A DNA stretch of 11,651 bases from JBAQMG01 sp049302575 (GCA_049302575.1 JBAQMG010000135.1:1-11651); one strand, 5' to 3'. Shown: positions 5,285 to 11,602, counted from the first letter of the stretch. Numbers and translations are program-made. The notes: generated by a model not told the origin, from the letters alone.

Positions 5285-7531
5285 ACTACAGCGTGAATTA
5301 ATTTTAACCAGTAAGACCCATATTTAATTTCTTCAAGCTATGGGACTTATACGCACAATAATTACGGCGGAGATAATAATCCACATTTCTCAATGCCTTT
5401 TGTATTATCTTTTCATCGCCTGACTGAGCTGCAATAACAAGCGATAGAGCCATCGGATGAGTTAAGATCGGACTTTTTTTTATCAATCACTTGCAGTCTT
5501 ATTTCAAGTATAAATGAACTCGCGATCGAAACCAAAAGCATATGGCGATGCCAGGCAGTCCAAGACCTGAATTCATAATGATCCATGCCTAATTCGTCTT
5601 TGGCTTCATTAAAACACTGCTCAATAGGCCAGCGCATCAACGATGCTTTGCAGAGCTCAGAGGTTGGAGTGTCAACCGGTGCATTACTGACAGAAAACCT
5701 GATCACCCCATCTTCTGAACGGCGAATAAATAACCAGCATGATTTTATTGGGACTTCACCCGTCTCTTTCGCAAAGGCTCTATAGATTCTAAGGCATTTA
5801 ATATCTGAATAAATTGGTCCCTTTGATCCTTCCCCTAGATGCATTTTTATCCAGGGTATCGTATCATCCCCTGCGATCTTGGAAACGTGTTCAGCTGGAG
5901 TTGTTGCTGCCATTTTCGTAGGTCGTGGACCCCGTCCTTTGTAATCAGGTACTTCAAATATTGGCTCGTCTCGCCAAACCAGTGCGTCGTGATGTATGTC
6001 AGCGAAATACCAATAGTTATCAGAAATACCCTCTAGAAATTCCTTGCTGTTTCCATAAAGACAATCCATGCCAATCCATTTTGCCTTAAATAGGCCGGAT
6101 TCTTTGATTTTTCGTATCAATTCAAGAGCAATTTGTGGTTTGGTCTGGAAGGTTAGATCATCGGGCACGGCGCACTCTTCCCTGAGCTGTTGAAAATCTT
6201 CACCAAACCACTTTTCTGGCATGAAAAGCTGTGATGAAACCAAACCATACCCCTTAGAGCCAGAATATCCTACGAAAACACCTACCTGACTGTTTTCAAC
6301 TTTTCCGACGCTACCACAATATTGGCGTGCTACACCCACCGAATTCTTACCTTTTTTAACAAAGCCGCTTTCATCGATGGTAATCATACCTTCCTCTTCT
6401 GAAAGGCGCTCAGATTGACCCTTTTGATATATTTTTGAGGCTTCTGCATCATTCCATTTGGAATCCTTCATGAAAAACTGCAAAGTACGTGGACCTCTTG
6501 GACTATCCATGTATTCTAAGGCAATGGGTTCTACCGACTTCCGTTTCAAATTACTCAACAAACCCTTAACATACACATTGATATTGAAGGTTTGCTCGGA
6601 ACGTTGAAAACAGCTTTGAAAACGATCCATGAAAGTTATAAGCATTTCAGGTAATTTATCCACTAGACCCCGTACATTGGCCTCTTCCATGATTCCTTCA
6701 TGCCAAGTGTTTTTTTGTAGTTGCATAGTAATCTTCTCCAGATGTTGGTTATTTTTGAGGACCCGGAGGGGCTTTCCTGTACAACCCATTAACGTTTTGA
6801 AGTTCTTCTTCAGCGGGTATAAAAACACTCCTTTTTTGTTTCCATGACACTGATAGGTGACTCCAACTTTTCCATACCCACTGGTTTCTCCGACATAGCG
6901 CCAGTTTGAAGCTCTATAGCAAGTTCCCTTGTAAAGGTCACGATCGACAAAGGTTTCTAATAGATAGGGTTCTATCTCATATAGGAGCGGCCAATCATGC
7001 TTTAGATGCTTTATTGATAGGCCGATTATATGTGAAGCAAGATTTTTAACGTGTACCCACGGTAAAATAAGAAAACGATTATTATTTAAAACATGGGGTA
7101 ACGACCGTTTGCGTTCTTCTGAACTCCAATCAATAAAAGTATCCCGAACGCCAAGCCTATAAGAAGCCTGGTTATAACTGATCGCAGCAATAGGGCGTTC
7201 GTTAAACCACACTAGATATTTGACGCGTGGTCCGATCATAGTTTTATACCCCAGATAATGATAGGATTTTACGAGATGATTCCAGAGTACTTCCAGTTCT
7301 GTGCGACTGACAAGTTCAATTTTTAGCGAGGGTATTATCTCAAGTATTTCTTCTACCAAAGGTTTATTATCGATAGAATAAATGACGTTTTCTGGTTCCA
7401 TGATAATGGATCCTTTCAGTTTTGAGGACAGAGCTATCCCTATTATGTGTCATTATAACCCACCGAGTCCTCACTACTAAATTTATCACATAAAACCAGT
7501 TTTGTTTATACTTTTAAGTAGCGCTGTAGTG
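5284..7531 (-). mobile_element. IS701-like insertion sequence with DruA-type transposase
   Basis: The left end starts CACTACAGCG at 5284 and the right end finishes CGCTGTAGTG at 7531, giving inverted repeats of 10 perfect bases followed by partial match (A, TTAA) to about 18. The element is about 2.25 kb with one gene on the minus strand. Flanks are GTAA on the left and ATAA on the right, consistent with a 3-4 bp target duplication carrying one difference. The site is the left core of attC-like copy 5, so removing the element restores a complete repeat. Exact ends are uncertain by one or two bases. Confidence 0.75.
5413..7401 (-). CDS. Transposase: DUF4338/DruA-like domain fused to IS701-like DDE domain, frameshifted C terminus
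   Basis: Residues about 30-180 carry DUF4338 (DruA-like) hallmarks: HYLGYK, RDTFIDW, NNNRFLILPWV (106-116), LLETFVD and GTCYRASNW (159-167). Residues about 300-640 are an IS701-type DDE transposase with D343 (TIDESGF), D446 (GMDCLYG) and E594 (RWPIEQCF). The ATG follows AAAGGA by ten bases. After residue 643 the frame passes an A8 run (complement of 5474-5481) and ends in unrelated residues. The next frame continues SPILTHPMALSL to YLRRNYCAYKSHSLKK and stops at 5304, a typical IS701 tail. With A7 the protein would be about 697 residues. Hence a mutation, a sequencing error, or slippage at the homopolymer. Confidence 0.85.
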   Translation of the reverse strand: MEPENVIYSIDNKPLVEEILEIIPSLKIELVSRTELEVLWNHLVKSYHYLGYKTMIGPRVKYLVWFNERPIAAISYNQASYRLGVRDTFIDWSSEERKRSLPHVLNNNRFLILPWVHVKNLASHIIGLSIKHLKHDWPLLYEIEPYLLETFVDRDLYKGTCYRASNWRYVGETSGYGKVGVTYQCHGNKKGVFLYPLKKNFKTLMGCTGKPLRVLKNNQHLEKITMQLQKNTWHEGIMEEANVRGLVDKLPEMLITFMDRFQSCFQRSEQTFNINVYVKGLLSNLKRKSVEPIALEYMDSPRGPRTLQFFMKDSKWNDAEASKIYQKGQSERLSEEEGMITIDESGFVKKGKNSVGVARQYCGSVGKVENSQVGVFVGYSGSKGYGLVSSQLFMPEKWFGEDFQQLREECAVPDDLTFQTKPQIALELIRKIKESGLFKAKWIGMDCLYGNSKEFLEGISDNYWYFADIHHDALVWRDEPIFEVPDYKGRGPRPTKMAATTPAEHVSKIAGDDTIPWIKMHLGEGSKGPIYSDIKCLRIYRAFAKETGEVPIKSCWLFIRRSEDGVIRFSVSNAPVDTPTSELCKASLMRWPIEQCFNEAKDELGMDHYEFRSWTAWHRHMLLVSIASSFILEIRLQVIDKKKSDLNSSDGSIACYCSSVRR

Positions 7532-7615
7532 ATAACAAAGTATTCCTGAAATCTGATATGGGGGTGGAATTTGGGGTTGACTTCAGGAATACTCGAACGT
7601 TATATGAAAGTCGGC
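7532..7615 (+). repeat. Right part of attC-like repeat copy 5 (type III body)
   Basis: ATAAC at 7532-7536 continues into a 64-bp body with the longest inner stem of the set, AGTATTCCTGAA pairing with TTCAGGAATACT. The right core GTTATATG starts at 7599. The right side GTTATATGAAAGTCGGC pairs at 16 of 17 bases with the end of unit F (8307-8323), 700 bp away, and poorly with its own left side (6 of 10). Confidence 0.8.
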
Positions 7616-7623
7616 GGAACGAA

Positions 7624-7649
7624 GAGAAAAAGAAGCCTGTTTGAGGCTA
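7624..7649 (-). terminator. Terminator of operon F, overlapping the toxin stop
   Basis: On the minus strand AGCCT and AGGCT pair around CAAAC, followed by TCTTTTT. The toxin stop codon (7647-7649) is part of the hairpin, as in units A and D. Confidence 0.65.
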
Positions 7650-7925
7650 CTTTGGTGGGAAGACTTCATCATGGGTTCCGATGATATAAAGAGTGTTTAT
7701 CTGGTCAATTGCCTCGGACGTTACTTCGATGATGATCCGTACCGACATATTGACTCTAATTTCATAGAAGTTATCTGTTCCTTGAATTTTTTTATATCGA
7801 AGAGAGGGATGGCTCGGGTCGGTGATGAATAGTTCAATAGATTTTTCTGCTTGTTTCGAAGTCTTGAAGTCAAGTTGTTTAAATTGCTTATCAAATTTTC
7901 GAGTGGATTTAAAGCGTCTAGTCAT
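7647..7925 (-). CDS. RelE/ParE-superfamily toxin (unit F)
   Basis: A 92-residue basic protein with the RelE-superfamily layout. It opens with the helical, basic stretch STRKFDKQFKQL, followed by KSIELFITDPSHPSLRYKKIQG. The beta-sheet part (FYEIRVNMSVRIIIEV) has the conserved arginines, and the C-terminal strand reads LYIIGTHDEVF, matching the 'GxHdev' ending of RelE-like mRNA interferases. Known members cut mRNA at the ribosome. Its ATG overlaps the antitoxin stop as ATGA. The antitoxin is of AbrB type rather than RelB type, a mixed pairing seen in other genomes. Family is confident, biochemical target inferred. Confidence 0.82.
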   Translation of the reverse strand: MTRRFKSTRKFDKQFKQLDFKTSKQAEKSIELFITDPSHPSLRYKKIQGTDNFYEIRVNMSVRIIIEVTSEAIDQINTLYIIGTHDEVFPPK

Positions 7926-8206
7926 TGTTTAATACCGTCAAGAAATTCGTTAACGGAATTAAACTCACGAACATTATCAGAATCAACATCGTTTTTGGCT
8001 TGGAGCATATCACTTTGGACTTTATCAGACCAAAAGTATGCTTGGCTAGTAGGAACAATCTTCATAGGTTCAATGATAATTTTATTGTTCTCCATCCTGA
8101 TGTCGAGTACATCGCCTTCATTGATATTAAGTTGTTCACGGATATCTCTGGGAAGACTTATAAGATTTCGTTTTTGAACGAAAATCTTATGGGAGGCAAT
8201 TGACAT
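7922..8206 (-). CDS. AbrB/SpoVT-type antitoxin (unit F)
   Basis: A 94-residue protein. Residues about 8-45 form an AbrB-like swapped-hairpin DNA-binding domain (KRNLISLPRDIREQLNINEG, then DVLDIRMENNKIIIEPM). The C-terminal half (SDKVQSDMLQAKNDVDSDNVREFNSVNEFLDGI) is acidic and likely binds the RelE-like toxin. The frame opens with GTG at 8215, but AGAGGTGAT spans that codon and is well placed for ATG at 8206, which I choose. The promoter at 8238-8266 contains overlapping palindromes, a likely self-operator. Confidence 0.83.
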   Translation of the reverse strand: MSIASHKIFVQKRNLISLPRDIREQLNINEGDVLDIRMENNKIIIEPMKIVPTSQAYFWSDKVQSDMLQAKNDVDSDNVREFNSVNEFLDGIKQ

Positions 8207-8237
8207 GATTATCACCTCTTAAATGTTTTGTTATTAC

Positions 8238-8266
8238 AGTATATGCGTAATTACGTAATAATGCAA
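8238..8266 (-). promoter_or_regulatory. Promoter and likely operator of operon F
   Basis: On the minus strand: TTGCAT (8261-8266), 17-bp spacer, TATACT (8238-8243). The spacer holds overlapping palindromes ATTACGTAAT and GTAATTAC. AbrB-type antitoxins often repress their own promoters, so a dimer bound here would block RNA polymerase; this is inferred. Confidence 0.65.
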
Positions 8267-8306
8267 ATGAAAGAAGAGTTGTTTTATTCAGGTATTCCTC
8301 TGGAGG

Positions 8307-8389
8307 GCCGACCTTCATATAACAGCACTTAGTAATATGCAAGTGTTATGACGCGTCGGGAATCCGCGAATCGTTATATGACATGCCAC
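8307..8389 (+). repeat. attC-like repeat, copy 6 (type II body, inner arm deleted)
   Basis: Left core CATATAAC ends at 8323 and right core GTTATATG starts at 8373. The body is 51 bp, exactly 11 shorter than its relative copy 3. The missing piece includes the left inner arm ATTCCC and lies between two CAC words in copy 3, which suggests slippage deletion. The right inner arm GGGAAT remains without a partner. An apical CACTT/AAGTG pairing is still possible. Confidence 0.75.
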
Positions 8390-8395
8390 GCAAAG

Positions 8396-8415
8396 TCCGC
8401 CCATCCATGGGCGGA
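8396..8415 (+). repeat. Hairpin at the start of unit G
   Basis: TCCGCCCAT and ATGGGCGGA are perfectly complementary over nine bases with a two-base loop CC. The stem differs from the hairpins at 976 and 1979, but position after the right core and the central CCATCC word are kept. That is base-paired change with a constant apex. Confidence 0.6.
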
Positions 8416-8461
8416 TAAGATTTTAGCCTTTATATGGAGAAATATTAGGAGGTTTTTAACA

Positions 8462-8794
8462 ATGTCAAATGAAATTGCAAAAGTGAATATATTTGACAAT
8501 ATCTCAAATAAACTTGATAAATACCTGGATGTTAAAGATCTTGTATTAGAAAATGATTACATTGAAGTTTTGGGGTATTCTGTAAGTGTTTTCAAAATAT
8601 TTAAAAATGCTAGTGGATTAATTGCAAAGAAGAGATTCCAGGCATTTTTAAAAGGATTTAATGGTGTTGATAAGCCAAGTGAATGTCAATTAGCAAAGCT
8701 TTATGATTACATAGATAACGAAGTAAAAGCTGAATTTATAGCGGATATATTTTCAAAGGTATTACTATCAAATTCAAAATTTCCAGGGGAATAA
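8462..8794 (+). CDS. Unknown small protein, possibly C-terminally truncated (unit G)
   Basis: A 110-residue protein without a signal peptide. ATG at 8462 follows AGGAGGT with good spacing; the open frame upstream runs through the attC-like repeat and is not coding. There is one hydrophobic patch (IEVLGYSVSVFKIF, about residues 33-46), followed by a charged helical region (YDYIDNEVKAEFIADIFSKVLL). The end, SNSKFPGE, is abrupt, and my impression is that relatives of such proteins run on for several tens of residues, so a deletion may have removed the tail. No function is assigned. Plus-strand orientation with the repeat after it matches ordinary integron cargo. Confidence 0.6.
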   Translation: MSNEIAKVNIFDNISNKLDKYLDVKDLVLENDYIEVLGYSVSVFKIFKNASGLIAKKRFQAFLKGFNGVDKPSECQLAKLYDYIDNEVKAEFIADIFSKVLLSNSKFPGE

Positions 8795-8813
8795 TGGGTC
8801 ATTCATTCTTTTC

Positions 8814-9095
8814 TTGAAACAAGATAATCAAAATGGAGGGATGTTTATTCCGGTAGGTGGTCCAAACGGAATGGTTCAACTCTTAAACGGAACAATTCAG
8901 AATCAAAGTCTTGATGATTTAACAAGTTATAATCAATTTATGGGAAATCAGGTAACGGTGGTACCGGATACCTCGCAAGAAAATGAGGACGTATCCAAGA
9001 CACTTGTTTTGGACTGGCTAGTTCTAGGTGCGGCATTGGTGTTAGTTAGTTTACATATTCTTCATCGTGTAGTAACAAAAAGAAAATCTGTTTAA
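8814..9095 (+). CDS. Unknown protein with C-terminal membrane helix (unit G)
   Basis: Up to 93 residues from a TTG start that lacks a clear ribosome binding site. The in-frame ATG at 8841 directly abuts GGAGGG, too close to be ideal. The N-terminal part is polar (FIPVGGPNGMVQLLNGTIQN), followed by an acidic linker. One hydrophobic segment (VLDWLVLGAALVLVSLHIL, about residues 66-84) is capped by basic HRVVTKRKSV, predicting a tail-anchored or single-pass membrane protein. The missing start and the abrupt end of the upstream gene could both result from one deletion joining two gene remnants. No family recognised. Confidence 0.5.
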   Translation: MKQDNQNGGMFIPVGGPNGMVQLLNGTIQNQSLDDLTSYNQFMGNQVTVVPDTSQENEDVSKTLVLDWLVLGAALVLVSLHILHRVVTKRKSV

Positions 9096-9113
9096 GTATT
9101 AATTCCAAGCTTC

Positions 9114-9210
9114 GGAACATCACATAACAGCGTATTCCCAAAATCTGAGAGAATATGAAAGTAGTAACCAGACTTCGGGAATACGCGGAACGTTATCTGC
9201 AATAACTGGG
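9114..9210 (+). repeat. attC-like repeat, copy 7 (type I body)
   Basis: Left core ACATAAC ends at 9128, right core GTTATCTG starts at 9192, body 65 bp with intact inner arms GCGTATTCCC/GGGAATACGC and the inner TCTG/CAGA pair. It is nearly identical in its body to copies 1 and 2. No further copy is seen before the window ends, so either this is the last site or the next unit is longer or disrupted. Confidence 0.8.
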
Positions 9211-9345
9211 TCATGTTGGGAATAAAGGATGTTTAATGAATGTGTTGACGTTATGTTAAGAAACAAACAACATTCCCTGCCCTGTCTTTAGCTTATTATC
9301 TATTTTTGAGTCAACTTTTAATAAAGATCAAATATATCAAGAACA
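9211..9345 (+). other. Non-coding stretch after the last repeat
   Basis: No gene is visible here. A short ATAAC (about 9202-9206) and GTTAT (about 9250) pair could be a decayed core pair, but there is no recognisable body. The RloB-like gene ends convergently at 9346 and no clear terminator is seen for it. Confidence 0.4.
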
Positions 9346-9968
9346 TTACTTTACCCATTTATTTAACTCCAGAACTAATAAATGTACAGTTGTTGAGGGG
9401 TTATCTTGCTCGGTATTGATAGATGAGTATTGTGTTAAAAGCTTATTTGCATTATTAATTGCGATAGACTGCAGATTTAGTAATTCTACGTACATAGTAG
9501 GGCAATTCTTTTTATATTGATACCCCAACAATTCTGTTAGCATATCTTCGTAGCTTTGACGTGAAAAGGCAGTTTCATAATAATTAAAGTGTAATAGATA
9601 CCATAATTCGAAGGCCTCATTTGAATAGGCAACTTTAATTTTATGATGCTTTGCCAAGATAATTGCTTCATTGAAGTTTTCGGATGTAAAAGAATCTCTG
9701 TCAAATACGCACCAAATTTGATCGAATTTTTCCCTGCGTTTAATAGCCACAGATTTAAGTCTAATTGCATATCTAACAAGACTATCCGTATTTCTTCCTG
9801 ATCCTTCACAGTTACGTTCGTAAGGTTAAACCCTTCGAAATATTGCGGTTCTGTTTTCGTACCTTCGCATATTATTAGAAATGTATCGCGATCTGTACCT
9901 CTAGTACCAATTTTTCTTTTGTACTCCCTTAGAGATTTAGCCTTTTTAAAAAAGTCATCACTCCCCAT
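9346..9968 (-). pseudogene. rloB: RloB-like TOPRIM protein, frameshifted
   Basis: Two frames together give one RloB-family protein of about 207 residues. The first part (from ATG at 9968) contains TFLIICEGTKTEPQYFEGF, with the glutamate motif of a TOPRIM-like fold. The second part contains FDQIWCVFDRDSFTSENFNEA, carrying the DxD motif, then KVAYSNEAFELWYLLHF, a hallmark of the family. One base is missing around 9790-9800; restoring it joins VKDQ to NTDSLVRYAIRLKSVAIKRREK. The start overlaps the ATPase stop by 11 bases, implying coupling. The intact partner would be a nuclease-like effector; as read, it is inactivated or misread. Confidence 0.82.
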
Positions 9969-11244
9969 CGCTATTAGACATCCATTCAAAGTTTCCAGGG
10001 TAAGGGATGGATCCATATTTGCCCATAAGGTAATCTTTATCATAAGAAGCATCATTTCGAACTTTATAATCGACTAATGAATATAAGTCTGAAGAGCCGT
10101 AGCTATTCTTTTCTGTAAACCAAATCTGATCTCTCCTGAAAATACTTTTGTTTAAAAGATTGGTATCATGGGTATTAAAGATTAATTGAGACTTAAAAGG
10201 ATTTCTTTCATTTGAATTAAATAAATTAATTATAAAACCTGTAATTAAGGGATGTAGTCTTGAATCTAATTCATCAATAACCAGAATTTTTCCATGTAAT
10301 AGAGTGTCTAATATTGGTCCAAGAAGAGAAAATAGCTTTTTTGTTCCTTGTGATTCTTTATTCATTAAGAATTTTTCGAAACCTACAAATATATTATTTT
10401 CATCATATTTTTTATGAATTGTATTAATTTCAGTTTTTTGTACACCGCCAAATTTCATACTTTTATCTTCCATAAATCCCTTTACCATTACCTGTACTTC
10501 CTGGGGTAATCCTTCTAACGGCAAGTCGCTTTTTTCCAATTCAATATCTTCAATTCCTAAATCTGCCGCACGGATTAACGTCATAAACAAATCTTTTTGC
10601 TTGTTGTTGTTTTCCAATAAATTAGTTGAAATATGACCATAACCATCATTTAATCCGGATATAATATTGAAGTTTTTAAACCATTTTAATACTTTTTTTG
10701 AAATCTCCCCATTAAATTGTGCAACGACAGATAAAAATAGAGCGTTCTCTCTAGTCTTGCTTTCTAGATCCTTACCTTCTTTAAATGTATTGCTAATAAT
10801 AAATTCATTGTTCTTTCTCTGAAAAAGAGAAACTTCACGCCTTTTAGGTGCATAAAAAAGCCATTCATTATGAACCTTTTCTTTATCTACTTCAAACCCG
10901 TACCGAAAGGAGATACCTTCATGAATGAAAACAATTTCAAAAAGACTTGGTTTTGTTAAAGTTTCAGTACTTAACTTAAACATATCAACACTAATTTCTT
11001 CTTCAGCTTGAGAATCCTTGGAAGAATTTCCGACTAGCTGGGACATAAAAGCCATTGCATTAAAAAAGTTACTCTTTCCGCTTGCATTAGCTCCATAAAT
11101 AGCAACTGATTTTAACAAGTTTAAATCTTTACTCGCTTGAAAAACATGAGTGTCTAAGTGTTCTCTAATAACAGAGGATACCATACTTAAAGTAACAGTA
11201 TCTTTAAATGATAGAAAGTTACCTACTGTAAATTGGATTAACAT
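9958..11244 (-). CDS. AAA-family ATPase, RloA/AbiLi-like
   Basis: A 428-residue ATPase of the AAA_15/AAA_21 (OLD-like, SMC/ABC-related) group. The N terminus MLIQFTVGNFLSFKD is the typical 'nF.sfkd' strand. Walker A is GANASGKS at 51-58, a signature-like ESQGTKKLF lies at 297-305, Walker B is ILVIDELD at 320-327, and the switch histidine is H359 in IFNTHD. All key residues are present, so it looks functional. The C terminus (DKDYLMGKYGSIPYPG) matches RloA-type proteins. GGAGGG lies eight bases before the ATG. Paired with a TOPRIM-type RloB, it resembles AbiL and, more distantly, OLD or PARIS-type defence systems, where the ATPase senses infection and releases the nuclease. Here the partner is frameshifted. 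Confidence 0.85.
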   Translation of the reverse strand: MLIQFTVGNFLSFKDTVTLSMVSSVIREHLDTHVFQASKDLNLLKSVAIYGANASGKSNFFNAMAFMSQLVGNSSKDSQAEEEISVDMFKLSTETLTKPSLFEIVFIHEGISFRYGFEVDKEKVHNEWLFYAPKRREVSLFQRKNNEFIISNTFKEGKDLESKTRENALFLSVVAQFNGEISKKVLKWFKNFNIISGLNDGYGHISTNLLENNNKQKDLFMTLIRAADLGIEDIELEKSDLPLEGLPQEVQVMVKGFMEDKSMKFGGVQKTEINTIHKKYDENNIFVGFEKFLMNKESQGTKKLFSLLGPILDTLLHGKILVIDELDSRLHPLITGFIINLFNSNERNPFKSQLIFNTHDTNLLNKSIFRRDQIWFTEKNSYGSSDLYSLVDYKVRNDASYDKDYLMGKYGSIPYPGNFEWMSNSDGE

Positions 11245-11276
11245 TTTAATCCCTCCGGATAAATTAGTTTATCTAT

Positions 11277-11305
11277 ATTATATCCATTCTACGATAAAAA
11301 GAAAC
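11277..11305 (-). promoter_or_regulatory. Likely promoter of the ATPase-RloB operon
   Basis: A perfect TATAAT on the minus strand at 11277-11282, 33 bases before the ATPase start. The -35 position holds only a weak GTTTCT. Confidence 0.5.
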
Positions 11306-11361
11306 AAAAAATGAGATTATTTCTCACATAATGCCACCTTTTATATTATAATTTAAGCCTA

Positions 11362-11538
11362 TTATTCAATTAATGAGTCAATATCGCATATATGCCTATT
11401 TTTATCTCTATCTTCTCTAGTCATTTCATATAAAAATCTTACGTTATTAGGTATAATTGAGATATTAAACTCATATCCCCAGAAAACAGAAATTCCCAAT
11501 TGAGTATTTAATTCAATACCACAAATAGAAAGTGCTGA
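11362..11538 (-). pseudogene. C-terminal fragment of an unknown gene
   Basis: An open frame of 58 codons on the minus strand reads SALSICGIELNTQLGIS, then VFWGYEFNISIIPNNVRFL and finally REDRDKNRHICDIDSLIE before TAA. There is a stop just upstream and no plausible start codon with a ribosome binding site. It resembles the end of a longer gene cut near 11540, where sequence character changes. No family recognised. The rest of 11245-11602 holds the ATPase promoter and nothing else I can identify. Confidence 0.45.
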
Positions 11539-11602
11539 TCAAGCTCGCCTCTTTATTGTATGATAGTCTTAAAACCGTTTGTAAAAGCAAGGAGAGATGC
11601 TC

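Noticed and set aside
5585..6847. Plus-strand open frames inside the transposase gene
   Set aside because: Shadow frames opposite a well-supported gene.
7851..8203. Plus-strand open frames opposite the unit F pair
   Set aside because: Antisense shadows of the RelE-like and AbrB-like genes.
8348..8461. Upstream extension of the first unit G gene
   Set aside because: It reads through the repeat and hairpin; the ATG at 8462 has a near-perfect AGGAGGT.
878..9210. Interpretation as a CRISPR array
   Set aside because: Repeats are long, divergent hairpins separated by whole genes of variable size, not short regular spacers.
878..9210. Interpretation as ordinary terminators or small RNAs between genes
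   Set aside because: No T-runs follow the stems, all copies face one way regardless of gene direction, and pairing between distant copies is unexplained by this model.
9200..9256. ATAAC and GTTATG after copy 7 as a further site
   Set aside because: Only five bases pair and the body does not resemble any other copy.
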